Below are positions 46,608 to 57,058 of a stretch of 64,000 nucleotides of DNA, in pieces (the first letter of the stretch is position 1; the number at the start of each line of letters is the position of its first letter). The translations under genes and the position numbers were made by a program. Below the pieces are notes generated by a model. That model was not told where the DNA came from. It worked only from the letters and a program-made list of their open reading frames with translations, and ran no database searches. The DNA is from Peteryoungia ipomoeae (GTDB lineage Bacteria; Pseudomonadota; Alphaproteobacteria; Rhizobiales; Rhizobiaceae), in contig NZ_STGV01000001.1 of NCBI RefSeq assembly GCF_004912165.1, positions 620,001-684,000 of the forward strand, in the 5' to 3' direction.

Positions 46608-46621
46608 TTGACCTGGATCAA
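46608..46621. promoter_or_regulatory. FNR/FixK-type anaerobox upstream of bchE
   Basis: TTGACCTGGATCAA fits the anaerobox TTGAT-N4-ATCAA with one mismatch per 10 conserved bases. Its centre is 61 bases upstream of the bchE start, in the 85-base hflX-bchE gap. Oxygen-independent cyclase expression under anaerobic control would be logical; R. sphaeroides bchE is reported to be FnrL-dependent. Confidence 0.65.
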
Positions 46622-46638
46622 TCGGCGGAAAGCGCTCT

Positions 46639-47973
46639 TCAGCGCTCCCAATCTTCTTCAGGCTTTGGCTTCAATCCACCGAGCTTCCGTTCGAGCTCAT
46701 TCGCCTGGCGATCGGTCAAGCGCACATCGAGGCTGACGGAACCGTCTTCATGGTCCTCGCGCTCGCTGACAACGGCGTTCTCATACAGCCAGGATATTAC
46801 GGCGTGTTTGTCGGCGGGAATAGTGATCGTCGCCTCGGTGAGGACACCGGAGAGCCGTTGCGAAATTACGTCAAGCAGCGTCTCGACGCCCTCGCCGCTG
46901 ATGGCGGAAACCGGCAAGACATTGTCGCGGCTGGCAGCCTTTTGCAGGAGACCATCGTGATTTTCCGGATCGAGCCGGTCGATCTTGTTCCAGACTTCCA
47001 AGATGCGCTCGGAACGTTCCTTCTCGTCGATGCCGAGATCGTCGAGAATGCGCAGCACATCCGCCGATTGGGCACGGTTGTCCGGGTCCGACATGTCGCG
47101 GACATGCAGAATGAGATCGGCTTCCAGCACCTCTTCCAACGTGGCCCGGAAGGCGGCGACGAGGTGGGTCGGCAGGTCGGAGATGAAGCCGACGGTGTCG
47201 GACATGATGACCGTGCGGCCATGCGGCAGCTTCATGCGGCGCAGCGTTGGATCGAGGGTCGCAAAGAGCATGTCTTCGGCAAGCACGCCGGCACCCGTAA
47301 TACGGTTGAACAGCGTCGACTTGCCGGCGTTGGTATAGCCGACCAGCGCCACGATCGGATGCGGCACCTTGCGACGTTTGGCGCGGTGCAGCTGACGGGT
47401 ACGAACGACCTGTTCCAGCTCGCGCTCGAGCTTGATGATCTTGTCCTGCAGCTGACGGCGGTCGGCTTCGATCTGGGTTTCACCCGGACCACCCATGAAG
47501 CCCGCCCCACCGCGCTGGCGTTCAAGGTGGGTCCAGGAGCGAACCAACCGACCCTTCTGATAGTTCAGATGGGCAAGTTCAACCTGCAGCGTGCCCTCCT
47601 TCGTGGAGGCTCGGCGGCCGAAAATCTCAAGGATGAGGCCGGTTCGGTCGATGACTTTTGCGCCCCATTCCTTCTCAAGATTGCGTTGCTGCACCGGTGT
47701 CAGCGGATGATCGACGATGACAAGGCCGGCGTCCAATTCATCGAGCAGCGCCTTTATTTCCGCAATCTTGCCAGTGCCGAGCAAGGTCGCAGGACGGGGC
47801 TGGTTCACCGCCACAATCAGCCCCTGAACAATCGTCAGATCGATTGCGCGGGCAAGGCCGATTGCTTCTTCAAGGCGCGCTTCGTTGGAACGGCTTGGCG
47901 CCGGCGGCGCGCCTTCCGGCAGAGGCTGAACCTTTGCCTGCTTCAACACCGGCACAAGCACAAGCGCCCGCAT
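46639..47973 (-). CDS. hflX: Ribosome-associated GTPase HflX
   Basis: GTPase that splits or rescues stalled 70S ribosomes. From [10 protein letters not shown] the protein has about 444 residues. An N-terminal nucleotide-binding-like domain ([28 protein letters not shown]) and a coiled coil ([20 protein letters not shown]) precede the G domain: [11 protein letters not shown] (G1), DPTLR (G2), DTVGF (G3), NKID (G4) and SAISGEG (G5). The frame stays open for about 20 more codons upstream (TSRDTKNDSIIPEDEK) that look conserved but lack an ATG, so an alternative start is possible. It lies 67 bases downstream of hfq. Confidence 0.93.
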   Translation of the reverse strand: MRALVLVPVLKQAKVQPLPEGAPPAPSRSNEARLEEAIGLARAIDLTIVQGLIVAVNQPRPATLLGTGKIAEIKALLDELDAGLVIVDHPLTPVQQRNLEKEWGAKVIDRTGLILEIFGRRASTKEGTLQVELAHLNYQKGRLVRSWTHLERQRGGAGFMGGPGETQIEADRRQLQDKIIKLERELEQVVRTRQLHRAKRRKVPHPIVALVGYTNAGKSTLFNRITGAGVLAEDMLFATLDPTLRRMKLPHGRTVIMSDTVGFISDLPTHLVAAFRATLEEVLEADLILHVRDMSDPDNRAQSADVLRILDDLGIDEKERSERILEVWNKIDRLDPENHDGLLQKAASRDNVLPVSAISGEGVETLLDVISQRLSGVLTEATITIPADKHAVISWLYENAVVSEREDHEDGSVSLDVRLTDRQANELERKLGGLKPKPEEDWER

Positions 47974-48040
47974 GTCATCCCGGGATTTTTCGTCCTCCGG
48001 GATGATCGAATCGTTCTTTGTATCGCGGCTGGTGATGATC

Positions 48041-48292
48041 TCAATCCTGTCCGGATGGGGCGTCGTCGTTCTCGAACATATCCATCGGCTGGCCAGGCAT
48101 GATGGTCGAGATTGCGTGCTTGTAGACCAGCTGCGAATGACCGTCGCGGCGCAGGAGAACGCAGAAATTGTCAAAGGATGTCACGACACCGGTCAGCTTC
48201 ACGCCGTTGATCAGGAAGATCGTCAGCGAAATCTTTTTCTTACGAACGGTGTTGAGGAAAAGATCCTGCAGGTTTTGAGAACGTTCCGCCAT
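48041..48292 (-). CDS. hfq: RNA chaperone Hfq
   Basis: Hexameric Sm-like protein that pairs small RNAs with mRNAs. The 83-residue protein starts [20 protein letters not shown]. Sm1 and Sm2 motifs are visible ([21 protein letters not shown] and KHAISTIMP), followed by a short acidic tail. Typical size for rhizobial Hfq. It is in the usual hfq-hflX order. Confidence 0.98.
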   Translation of the reverse strand: MAERSQNLQDLFLNTVRKKKISLTIFLINGVKLTGVVTSFDNFCVLLRRDGHSQLVYKHAISTIMPGQPMDMFENDDAPSGQD

Positions 48293-48401
48293 GGCGCCGC
48301 TTCTTTCTTTATTGCCGGTCGTTTTCGGCCGGTGTGATTATTCTTAGGTGCTGATAGGACGCAGGAAATGCCCCCGCACTCCGCCTCAGGCGAATGTGGT
48401 A

Positions 48402-49265
48402 TCAAATCGCTGTCTTCTCCGCAACGTCGAAAAACGCCATGCGGATGCGCTCTGCCATTGCGCCAGGGTGGCCATTGGCAACGGTCTGACCATCGATTTC
48501 AACGATGGGAAAGCAGATGCTCGTTGCCGCCGTTATGAAGACTTCCCGTGCGGCCAGCATCTCGTCACGCGAGAAGCGCCGTTCAACGATATCGATCCCA
48601 AGCTTTGCGGCCACATCCTGAATTCCGGTGCGGGTGATGCCCCGCAGGATGCCGTGATCGGCGGGGCGCGTTACCAGCCTGCCATCGCCGTCGACGATCC
48701 AGACATTGGTGGCGGCACCTTCGGTCACCATGCCGTCGGCGTCGACATAGATTGCCTCTTGGGCGCCGGCTTCCTTGGCAGCCTGGCGTGCCATGGCATT
48801 GGGCAGAAGACCGACAGTCTTGATATCCACGCGATCCCAGCGGTTGTCCGGCAAGGTGATTGCCTTCAGGCCCTTGGCATTCTTTGCAGCGATAATCGCA
48901 GGGTCTGTCTGCTTGGCCGTGATGACCAGAGAGACGGGTGTCTCGGCCTTGGGATAGACATGGTCACGCCGCGCGACCCCGCGCGTCACCTGCAGATAGA
49001 ACAAGCCGTTGCGCACGCGATTCCGCCGAACCACCTCTCGTATCACAGCTGTCAAAGCCGCTCTGCTCATCGGCTGCGCAATCGCCAACTCGCGGAGCGA
49101 TCGATCCAGACGATCGAGGTGACGGGTCAGATCAACAATCAGACCATGGCGGACTTCGCAGACTTCATAAACACCGTCGGCGAATTGGAACCCGCGGTCT
49201 TCGATGTGAACAGCTGCACCGGCATGCGGCAGGTAGCGGCCGTTGACATAGGCAATTCTCGACAT
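48402..49265 (-). CDS. PLP-dependent class IV aminotransferase (D-amino-acid transaminase type)
   Basis: A 287-residue fold-type IV aminotransferase. MSRIAYVNGRYLPHAGAAVHIEDRGFQFADGVYEV at the start is the D-amino-acid transaminase pattern. The PLP-binding lysine is in DIKTVGLLPNAMARQ, the substrate-site region is EGAATNVW, and LRGITR is near 205. The substrate, a D-amino acid or branched-chain amino acid, cannot be decided from sequence alone. It lies eight bases after trkA in the same run. Confidence 0.88.
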   Translation of the reverse strand: MSRIAYVNGRYLPHAGAAVHIEDRGFQFADGVYEVCEVRHGLIVDLTRHLDRLDRSLRELAIAQPMSRAALTAVIREVVRRNRVRNGLFYLQVTRGVARRDHVYPKAETPVSLVITAKQTDPAIIAAKNAKGLKAITLPDNRWDRVDIKTVGLLPNAMARQAAKEAGAQEAIYVDADGMVTEGAATNVWIVDGDGRLVTRPADHGILRGITRTGIQDVAAKLGIDIVERRFSRDEMLAAREVFITAATSICFPIVEIDGQTVANGHPGAMAERIRMAFFDVAEKTAI

Positions 49266-49273
49266 GGATGGCC

Positions 49274-50650
49274 TCAGAAATACTGGATGGATACGCGGAA
49301 GAGCTGTTCGACATGGCGGACCGCATCTGCCGCCGCAAAGAGCACGACACGATCTTTCGCCTTGATCTTCGTGTCGCCACTGGGCCTGATCACCATCTTG
49401 TCGCGATAGATCGCGCCAATTCGCAAGCCAGGCGGCAATTCAAGATCGCGGAACGGGCGACCGACCAGAGGCGAGGTTTCCAAGGCTTCCGCTTCGATCA
49501 CTTCCGCCTTGCCCTTTTGCACGGCATAGACCGCGCGGATGCGACCCTTGCGGACATGCTGCAGCACGCGCGAAATGGTCACGGCGCGGGGGTTTATCGC
49601 AGCATCGATTCCGATCGATCCGGCAATATCGTGGAAGGACGGGTTGTTGATCAGCGCCATCCCCGATTTGCAGCCAAGACGCTTCGCCATGGCAGCACCG
49701 AGGATATTTGTCTGGTCGTTGTTGGTAAGGGTCACCATCAGGTCGGCGTCCTGGATGTCCGCCTGCTGAAGAATTGACTGATCAAGTGCGGAGCCGTGCA
49801 GCACGATTGCGTTCGGCAGCTGATCAGACACCATCAAGGCCCGCTCACGATCGCTCTCGATTATCTTCAGCCGCATCCGCGGCTGCATCTGCTCGATGGT
49901 CTGAGCAACATAGTAGCCGATATTGCCTCCGCCAGCGATGACGATGCGGGCGGCTTCCTGTTCTTCATGGCCGAAAAGGCCCAGCGTGCGGCGTGCGTGA
50001 TCCTTCTGGCAGATGACATAGGCGAGATCGCCCACATGCAACTGGTCCTGCGAACGCGCCACCGTCAGTCGGCCGTTGCGATAGATTGCACAAACCGTCG
50101 CCATCAGATCCGGGAAAAGTTCGCTGAGCTGATTGAGTGGCGTATCGACAACCGGGCAATCCTCCATGCATTCGATGGCCAGCATCGCCACGGCATCGTC
50201 AGCAAACCGAACGATATCGGTCGCGCCGGGAAAGGAAATCCGGCGCAAGACCATTTTGCCGACTTCGATTTCCGGCGAAATGGCCACATCGATCGGAAGA
50301 TTGTCGCGGCTGAACAGGTCCGAATATTCCGGAAGCAGATAGTTCTGCGAACGGATGCGGGCAATCTTTGTTGGAACGTTGAAAAGAGAATGGGCCACCT
50401 GGCAGGCGGTCATGTTGATTTCGTCATAGAGTGTCACGGCGATCAGCATTTCGGCTTGATCGGCTCCGGCGCGCGCCAGAACATCAGGGTGTGCGCCGTG
50501 ACCGACATAGCCGCGGACATCAAGAGTCTCGGTGATGTTGTTGATCAACGAGGCCGAGGTATCGATGATCGATACGTCGTTATCCTCCTGTGACAATCGC
50601 TCGGCGATACCGAATCCAACCTGTCCCGCACCGCAAATGATGACTTTCAT
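49274..50650 (-). CDS. trkA: Trk potassium-uptake regulatory subunit
   Basis: Peripheral NAD-binding subunit controlling TrkH/TrkG potassium uptake. Its 458 residues show two RCK modules: GAGQVGFGIAERLSQE near 6 and GGGNIGYYVAQTIEQ near 237, each followed by a C-terminal TrkA_C subdomain (second ends VVLFAAADAVRHVEQLF). The usual position downstream of ntrX in alphaproteobacteria is kept. Confidence 0.95.
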   Translation of the reverse strand: MKVIICGAGQVGFGIAERLSQEDNDVSIIDTSASLINNITETLDVRGYVGHGAHPDVLARAGADQAEMLIAVTLYDEINMTACQVAHSLFNVPTKIARIRSQNYLLPEYSDLFSRDNLPIDVAISPEIEVGKMVLRRISFPGATDIVRFADDAVAMLAIECMEDCPVVDTPLNQLSELFPDLMATVCAIYRNGRLTVARSQDQLHVGDLAYVICQKDHARRTLGLFGHEEQEAARIVIAGGGNIGYYVAQTIEQMQPRMRLKIIESDRERALMVSDQLPNAIVLHGSALDQSILQQADIQDADLMVTLTNNDQTNILGAAMAKRLGCKSGMALINNPSFHDIAGSIGIDAAINPRAVTISRVLQHVRKGRIRAVYAVQKGKAEVIEAEALETSPLVGRPFRDLELPPGLRIGAIYRDKMVIRPSGDTKIKAKDRVVLFAAADAVRHVEQLFRVSIQYF

Positions 50651-50699
50651 GCCCTAGTTCCCATGTCGGCTGACGGTCTAGCCAGACTCGTCTCAGCGC

Positions 50700-52064
50700 T
50701 TATACGCCAAGCGATTTGAGTTTGCGATGCAGGGCTGAACGCTCCATGCCGACAAATTCCGCGGTACGCGAAATATTGCCACCGAAGCGGTTGATCTGGG
50801 CGATCAAATAATCGCGTTCAAACATTTCACGCGCTTCCCGGAGCGGCAGGGTCATGATGTGGGTATCGTTGCGCGCAGAGACCTTGGGCAGCATATCCGA
50901 AAAGTCCTGCGGCAGCATGTCGGCACTGATGGGGGTTTCAGGGCTGTCCGCCTGAACCAGGATCATCAGACGTTCCATGTTGTTGCGCAACTGACGAATA
51001 TTACCCGGCCATTCATTTGCCTGAAGCACGGCCATGGCGTCATCACCGATCTTGCGCTGGCGGATGCCGGCCTGTTCGGAAATCTGGCGCATGAAGAGAT
51101 CGACAAGGAACGGAATATCCTCGCGCCGCTCTGCCAGCGCCGGGACCTTGATCGGAACCACAGCCAATCGATGGAACAGGTCCTCACGGAAACGGCCCTC
51201 GGCAATCATTCCTTCAAGGTTATAGGCGCTGGAGGAGATGATGCGGACATCGACCTTGACGCGCTTTGAGCCCCCCACCCGCTCGAACTGCTGCTCGACC
51301 AGAACCCGCAAAATCTTGTTCTGCGTTTCTCGCGGCATTTCACCGATCTCATCAAGATACAGGATACCCCGATGCGCTTCTTCCAAGGCGCCGATTTTGC
51401 GTGGCTGACCGGGGGTGCCTTCTGTTCCGAAGAGTGCCATTTCCATGCGCTCCGGCGTGATGGCCGCTGCATTCAGCGAAACAAAGGGGCCTGTCGCACG
51501 GCTGGAGCGCTTATGGATCATCCGCGCGACCAGTTCCTTGCCCGAACCGGAGGGTCCGAGGATCATGATCCGGCTGTTGGTCGGTGCAACCTTCTCGATC
51601 GTCTGGCGCAGTTGTGAGACAGCAACCGAGGTTCCGATGAGCTCCATCGCATCACCGGTGCGGCGCTTGAGTTCAGACACCTCGCGCTTGAGCTTGGAGT
51701 TTTCGAGTGCTCGCTCTGCAATGAGGATCAATCGATCGGCCTTGAACGGCTTCTCGATAAAATCAAAGGCGCCGCGTTTGATGGCGGAGACGGCTGTCTC
51801 GATATTGCCGTGGCCGGAGATCATGACAACCGGTAGGTCGGGATGCCGCTGCTTAATCTCATCGAGCAACGACAGACCATCGAGCCGGCTTCCCTGCATC
51901 CAGATGTCGAGAAAAACCAATCTTGGCGCGCGATCCGAGATGGCGGCGAGCGCGCTGTCGGCATCATGTGCCGTGCGGGTTTCATGACCCTCGTCGCTTA
52001 AGATACCGGAGACGATCTCGCGGATGTCCTCTTCGTCGTCCACTACCAGAATATCAGAGGCCAT
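50700..52064 (-). CDS. ntrX: Nitrogen regulation response regulator NtrX
   Basis: DNA-binding response regulator of the NtrY/NtrX pair, controlling nitrogen, redox and envelope genes. The 454 residues are a receiver domain (phospho-Asp in FLDIWMQG near 53), an AAA+ domain with GPSGSGKEL and YLDEIGEMP, and a C-terminal Fis-like helix-turn-helix. The sigma-54 contact motif GAFTGA is missing: FGTEGTPGQPRKIGALEEA stands in its place. It overlaps the ntrY stop by 11 bases. Confidence 0.95.
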   Translation of the reverse strand: MASDILVVDDEEDIREIVSGILSDEGHETRTAHDADSALAAISDRAPRLVFLDIWMQGSRLDGLSLLDEIKQRHPDLPVVMISGHGNIETAVSAIKRGAFDFIEKPFKADRLILIAERALENSKLKREVSELKRRTGDAMELIGTSVAVSQLRQTIEKVAPTNSRIMILGPSGSGKELVARMIHKRSSRATGPFVSLNAAAITPERMEMALFGTEGTPGQPRKIGALEEAHRGILYLDEIGEMPRETQNKILRVLVEQQFERVGGSKRVKVDVRIISSSAYNLEGMIAEGRFREDLFHRLAVVPIKVPALAERREDIPFLVDLFMRQISEQAGIRQRKIGDDAMAVLQANEWPGNIRQLRNNMERLMILVQADSPETPISADMLPQDFSDMLPKVSARNDTHIMTLPLREAREMFERDYLIAQINRFGGNISRTAEFVGMERSALHRKLKSLGV

Positions 52065-54321
52065 TCGTCATTCCCTTATCGCGTTCGGGGTCCGCGACCG
52101 GCAATTCCGCGCGTGGCAGGATAATGCGGATCATCGCACCCCTGCCCCTGTCGAAATCTACCGGTGCATCGTGCAGCTCCAGCTGCCCACCGTGTTCTTC
52201 AATTATCTTCTTGACGATAGCGAGGCCGAGACCGGTGCCCTTCTCGCGCATCGTCATATAGGGTTCGAGAATCCTGTGCCGGTTCTCGCTTGGCAAACCG
52301 CGTCCGTTGTCGATCACGTCTACGGTGAAACAATCATTCGCGTCATCGAAGTGCGACCGGACCAGAATACGTCCGCCCTCCGGCAAATCTTCAGGTGGAA
52401 CTGCCTCAATGGATTCGGCGGCGTTCTTGACGATGTTGCCGACCGCCTGCGCCAGCATTCGGGCATCGAAGTTGCCCATCAAAGGCGCGTCGCCGAATTC
52501 GCGCTCAAATTTTATGTCCGCACTGCCAATCTCGCGTAGGAAAACGGCATCGGTCAGGACGTCGCGAAGGTCGACACTCTGCTTGGTGGGTTTCGGCATG
52601 CGGGCGAAGGATGAGAACTCGTCGACCATACGCCCGATATCCTCGACCTGCCGGACGATGGTGTCTGTGCACTGGTTAAAGACGGCCTTGTCATCCTCGG
52701 CAATCTGCTTGCCGTAGCGACGCTTCAGGCGCTCTGCAGAGAGCTGGATCGGGGTGAGCGGATTCTTGATTTCATGCGCGATGCGGCGCGCGACATCCGC
52801 CCAGGCCGTCGAACGCTGCGCGACCACCAGATCGGTGATGTCGTCGAGCGTGATGACATAGCTATCGGCGGACCCGCGTGTTTCCTCCCGCGTCACCTGT
52901 ACATTGAGCGTCCGCTCCTTGCCTGTCCGGATCATGTTGATCTGTTCGCGATACTCGCCGCGATGGCGGACGGCGGCTTCTGAAAGCACGCGGTCCACTT
53001 CCGGTGCGACCAAAGCCAGTTTATGGCCAATTAGCTGATCCGCAGGCAGGGCCAGGAAGAATTCCGCTGACGGGTTGACGATCGTGATGATGCCATCGTC
53101 CTCGACGCCGATCACCGCCGCGGTTACCCCTGACAGCACAGCCTCAATGAAGCGGCGCCGATCGTCGACTTCGTCCTTTGCCTCGAGAATTTCATCGCGT
53201 TGCGAGCGAATCTGCGAGACCATCTTGTTGAAGGTGCGCGACAGGCTGCCAACGTCACCGTCAGCGGCGCGGACGGGAACGATCACATTCAAATTGCCCG
53301 AGGCAATGCTGTCGGCCGCACCGATCAGCAGCCGGATCGGCCTCACAATGCGGTCGGCCACGGCAATCGCCGTCCAGATGGCTGCGAGCAATACGATGAG
53401 CGCAAAGCCCAGATAGAGGATCGCAAAAGCAATCTGCAGCGTTGTGCGGCCGTCCTCCATCGCCTTGTATTCGGCGGTATTCTCTTCCATCAGGCGCATG
53501 GCCTGCATTACCTTCGGGTCGACGGCCCTGATGGTGTAGAGGTAGGTTCCGGCCAGTGAGTCGAGCTTGATGATGGCTCCGACCAGGTTCGTTACCCCCG
53601 GCGGGATCAGCGTCGGCTGACCTGCTGCGGCGCTCGACAAGGCATCCTTGGGGATCGCCGGCAAAGGCTTGTCGGTATCGATGTCCGCCTGGGTGATTGC
53701 GGTGCCATCCTCGCGAACGAGGAATGCGCCCAGCATGCCGCGCCCCCGGGCCTGACGGGTCATCAATTCCACAAAGCCGGTACGATCAAGGTAGAACAGA
53801 GCCCTGTTGCGCTCGAGGTCATTGGCCATCGAGATCGTCTGCCCCTGCAGATAGCTGGCATTTTCCAGCATATAGGCTTGCGCCACATTGAGCGATGAGG
53901 ACACGATGGATTGCGTGCGCAGCGAGAACCATCGGTCCAGACCGACATTCAAGGTGATCGAGGCAAAAATGGCGACCAGGATCGCGGGCGTAATCGCAAT
54001 CACCGAGAACAGCGCAACGATGCGAACATGCAGCCTGGCAGCGGCGCGTCCTCGGTTGCGCGCCTTGAACAGACGAAGCACCTCGCGGACGATCAAAACC
54101 ATCAGGCCGACGATGAAAAGGGAATTGATAACCGCAGACGCCGCCAGCACCTGCGTCGTCGGCTCGATTGGCGTCAGTCCGAGAAGAATCGGCAGCGTAA
54201 AGCTCGCGCTCAACAGCGCGCCACCGGCGAGCAAAAGGCCCGGCAAGGCAAAAGAGGCCCGCCGGTCCCTGCCCAATGCCGCATCCATGTCGGCCACAGA
54301 GGTCGCTGGCGCGCCTGTCAT
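52054..54321 (-). CDS. ntrY: Sensor histidine kinase NtrY
   Basis: Membrane sensor kinase partner of NtrX. The 755-residue form has four N-terminal transmembrane helices, an extracytoplasmic region (about 125-280), a HAMP (about 320-370), PAS, and HisKA with [15 protein letters not shown] (phospho-His) followed by the ATPase with NAAESIEAV, DNGRGLP and GTGLGLAIVKK. The start at 54321 was preferred, since GGGGGAA lies just before that ATG; a GTG at 54366 is an alternative. It overlaps ntrX. Confidence 0.94.
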   Translation of the reverse strand: MTGAPATSVADMDAALGRDRRASFALPGLLLAGGALLSASFTLPILLGLTPIEPTTQVLAASAVINSLFIVGLMVLIVREVLRLFKARNRGRAAARLHVRIVALFSVIAITPAILVAIFASITLNVGLDRWFSLRTQSIVSSSLNVAQAYMLENASYLQGQTISMANDLERNRALFYLDRTGFVELMTRQARGRGMLGAFLVREDGTAITQADIDTDKPLPAIPKDALSSAAAGQPTLIPPGVTNLVGAIIKLDSLAGTYLYTIRAVDPKVMQAMRLMEENTAEYKAMEDGRTTLQIAFAILYLGFALIVLLAAIWTAIAVADRIVRPIRLLIGAADSIASGNLNVIVPVRAADGDVGSLSRTFNKMVSQIRSQRDEILEAKDEVDDRRRFIEAVLSGVTAAVIGVEDDGIITIVNPSAEFFLALPADQLIGHKLALVAPEVDRVLSEAAVRHRGEYREQINMIRTGKERTLNVQVTREETRGSADSYVITLDDITDLVVAQRSTAWADVARRIAHEIKNPLTPIQLSAERLKRRYGKQIAEDDKAVFNQCTDTIVRQVEDIGRMVDEFSSFARMPKPTKQSVDLRDVLTDAVFLREIGSADIKFEREFGDAPLMGNFDARMLAQAVGNIVKNAAESIEAVPPEDLPEGGRILVRSHFDDANDCFTVDVIDNGRGLPSENRHRILEPYMTMREKGTGLGLAIVKKIIEEHGGQLELHDAPVDFDRGRGAMIRIILPRAELPVADPERDKGMTNGL

Positions 54322-54473
54322 TTTCGATTCCCCCGGGTCCGCCCAGTGCGGTACCCGCACAGTCACACGTCATTGCAAAGTCTATGCTGCGCAAATCAAA
54401 AGCCGTTCGACGCAGGCATCGTGGCTTTTGAGCAACGCAATGTGGCGAAATTGCAACGGAGGTTCCCGACCTG

Positions 54474-55925
54474 TCAAGCCGAGCGTGAGCTGCGATACAC
54501 AGAGACGCCCAACTCGCGGATTTTCTTGCGCAGAGTGTTGCGATTAAGGCCGAGAAGATCCGCTGCCTTGATCTGATTTCCACGCGTTGCGGTCAGGGCT
54601 GCCAGGATCAGGGGGTATTCCATCTCGGTCAACACGCGGTCGTAGAGACCCGATGGCGGAAGTGAGTCGCCAAAGCTTGCAAAATAGGTCCGCATATTCT
54701 CTTCGACCGCCTGGCCAATGGTCATGCTGCCACCCGCCATGCCGAGCTTCACAACGGGACTGTCGGCAATATCGGTACGCAGTTCCTGCTCGACAATCTC
54801 ACGGCCGATGACATCCTGCGGATAGAGCGCCATCAGTCGGCGGACGACGTTTTCGAGCTCGCGGACATTTCCCGGCCAGGAATATGCTTTCATTGCCTCC
54901 AGCGCATCCTGGTCGAACCGCTTGACGTCCAGTCCTTCCTTCTCACCCTGCTGGATGAAATGGCGGACCAGATCCGGAATGTCCTCGGCGCGATCCCTGA
55001 GCGGCGGCAGGCGCAGAGGCACGACATTGAGTCGGTAGTACAAATCCTCGCGGAAGAAGCCCTGATTGATTGACTGCTTCAGGTCCTTATTCGTGGCGGC
55101 GACGATCCGCACGTCGGTTCGAATGGGCGTGCGACCACCGACAGTCGTGTACTCGCCCTGCTGCAGCACACGCAGCAGGCGGGTCTGTGCGTCCATTGGC
55201 ATGTCACCGATCTCGTCGAGAAACAGCGTGCCGCCCTCGGCCTGCTCAAACCGCCCAGTAGAGCGGGTCTGCGCACCGGTAAAAGCCCCCTTTTCGTGGC
55301 CGAACAGCTCCGATTCGATGAGATCGCGGGGGATCGCGGCCATGTTGATGGCAACAAAGGGACCGTTGCGGCGCTTGCCATAGTCGTGCAGCGCCTTGGC
55401 GACCAGTTCCTTGCCGGTGCCGGACTCGCCCGTAATCATCAGGGTCAGATCGGTCTGCATCAGACGCGCCAACACCCGGTAGATTTCCTGCATTGCCGCC
55501 GAGCGGCCGACCAGCGGCATGCCGTCCTGGGTGTCATCATCAAGTCGGGCTGGACGCTTCTTCGGCTCAGACAGCGCCCGTCCTATAATCGCGATCAGCT
55601 CCGTCAGGTCAAAGGGCTTCGGCAGATAGTCATACGCCCCCTTCTCCGAGGCCTTGATGGCGGTCATGAAGGTGTTTTGCGCGCTCATCACGAGAACCGG
55701 CAGGTCAGGACGCGCCTTCTTGATGCGAGGCAGCAAATCGAAGGCGTTTTCGTCCGGCATGACCACGTCGGTGACGACGAGATCGCCTTCGCCAGCCGAG
55801 ACCCAGCGCCACAGTGTGGCGGCGTTCGAGGTGATGCGTACATCATATCCGGCACGGCTGAGAGCCTGATTGAGGACCGTACGGATGGCCGCATCATCGT
55901 CTGCAACAAGGATCGTCGCCGTCAT
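54474..55925 (-). CDS. ntrC: Nitrogen regulation response regulator NtrC
   Basis: Sigma-54 activator that, phosphorylated by NtrB, turns on nitrogen-scavenging genes such as glnBA. The 483 residues hold a receiver (phospho-Asp53, VTDVVMPD), an AAA+ domain with GESGTGKEL, the intact GAFTGA motif in [21 protein letters not shown], and a Fis-type C-terminus ([14 protein letters not shown]-like). The start at 55925 is four bases inside ntrB. A 152-base gap, with nothing recognised, separates its stop from ntrY. Confidence 0.97.
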   Translation of the reverse strand: MTATILVADDDAAIRTVLNQALSRAGYDVRITSNAATLWRWVSAGEGDLVVTDVVMPDENAFDLLPRIKKARPDLPVLVMSAQNTFMTAIKASEKGAYDYLPKPFDLTELIAIIGRALSEPKKRPARLDDDTQDGMPLVGRSAAMQEIYRVLARLMQTDLTLMITGESGTGKELVAKALHDYGKRRNGPFVAINMAAIPRDLIESELFGHEKGAFTGAQTRSTGRFEQAEGGTLFLDEIGDMPMDAQTRLLRVLQQGEYTTVGGRTPIRTDVRIVAATNKDLKQSINQGFFREDLYYRLNVVPLRLPPLRDRAEDIPDLVRHFIQQGEKEGLDVKRFDQDALEAMKAYSWPGNVRELENVVRRLMALYPQDVIGREIVEQELRTDIADSPVVKLGMAGGSMTIGQAVEENMRTYFASFGDSLPPSGLYDRVLTEMEYPLILAALTATRGNQIKAADLLGLNRNTLRKKIRELGVSVYRSSRSA

Positions 55926-57058
55926 TCGTGTGTTCCCGTCATGGTGCTGGGTGGAGCATCGTCCTGCGCGCTTTCCCTGGACATGGGCATCAGGACGCGA
56001 AATGTGGTGCGGTTCGCCTGGCTTTCGCATTCGACAATGCCGCCATGCGCGCCGATAATCTTTGCGACCAGCGCCAGACCAAGCCCGGATCCGTTCGTCT
56101 TCGTCGTGATGAAGGGATCGAAGAGGTGCGGCAGCAGATCGGAAGGCACGCCGGGGCCGTTGTCGTGTACGCAAAATTCGAGCGGCAGCGATATTTTCTC
56201 CCGTGAGCCGGCCACGGACAGTCGGATGCCTGGCCGATAGGCCGTGGTCAGCTGGATTTCGCCGTCCGACCGCTCCCCGATGGCTTCCGATGCATTCTTC
56301 ACCAGATTGAGGAAGACCTGGACGAGTTGGTCACGATTGGCAAAGACCGGCGGCAGCGAGGGGTCGTAGTTTTCGGTGATGCGGATGTTGCGGGCAAAAC
56401 CAGCTTTCGCAACCGCCTTCACCTGATCGAGGACCGAATGGATGTTGATCGACTGCCGGTCCACCGGGCGCTCGTCGGAAAATACCTCCATACGGTCGAC
56501 GAGGGAAACGATACGGTCCGTCTCGTCGCAGATCAGGCGGGTCAGTGCGCGGTCTTCATCCGTCACGGCCGTTTCCAGCAGCTGGGCGGCGCCACGGATC
56601 CCTGAAAGCGGGTTCTTGATCTCATGCGCAAGCATCGAGGCAAGGCCCGTGACCGATCGCGCCGCAGCGCGATGCGTCAACTGCCGATCAATTTTGTCTG
56701 CCATGGATCTCTCCTGGAAGACGACAACGACGTTGCCGGACTGGCTCAGTACCGGTGCAACATAGAGGTCCACCAGTTTTTCCTGACCGAGCCGCGGCGA
56801 ACTCAAATCCACGCGATACTCATTGACGGGTGCACGACGCTCGCGAACCTGTTCGATGAGCGACAGAAGCGGGCTGCCGAAGGGAATGAACGTGGAAATC
56901 CGATAACGGGCGAGATGCGTGGCGCTGGCGCCGAAGAACGCTTCAGCCTCCCAGTTGGCAAAGGCGATGTGCCCGTTCGCATCCACCATGACCACGGGGT
57001 TTTGAATGGCATTCAGGACAGCCATTGCAAGGCCGTTGCCCTTGTCGCTCACTATCAT
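55922..57058 (-). CDS. ntrB: Nitrogen regulation sensor kinase NtrB
   Basis: Cytoplasmic PAS-type kinase/phosphatase that phosphorylates NtrC and responds to PII. The 378 residues comprise a PAS domain (about 10-90), HisKA with [15 protein letters not shown] (phospho-His near 145), and an ATPase with [18 protein letters not shown] and GSGLGLALV. It overlaps dusB and ntrC by four bases each. PII and its kinase partner are thus both encoded in this window. Confidence 0.96.
   Translation of the reverse strand: MIVSDKGNGLAMAVLNAIQNPVVMVDANGHIAFANWEAEAFFGASATHLARYRISTFIPFGSPLLSLIEQVRERRAPVNEYRVDLSSPRLGQEKLVDLYVAPVLSQSGNVVVVFQERSMADKIDRQLTHRAAARSVTGLASMLAHEIKNPLSGIRGAAQLLETAVTDEDRALTRLICDETDRIVSLVDRMEVFSDERPVDRQSINIHSVLDQVKAVAKAGFARNIRITENYDPSLPPVFANRDQLVQVFLNLVKNASEAIGERSDGEIQLTTAYRPGIRLSVAGSREKISLPLEFCVHDNGPGVPSDLLPHLFDPFITTKTNGSGLGLALVAKIIGAHGGIVECESQANRTTFRVLMPMSRESAQDDAPPSTMTGTHE

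Noticed and set aside
46750-48102. 450-codon plus-strand frame opposite hflX and hfq
   Set aside because: Shadow frame; the HflX G-domain motifs settle the strand.
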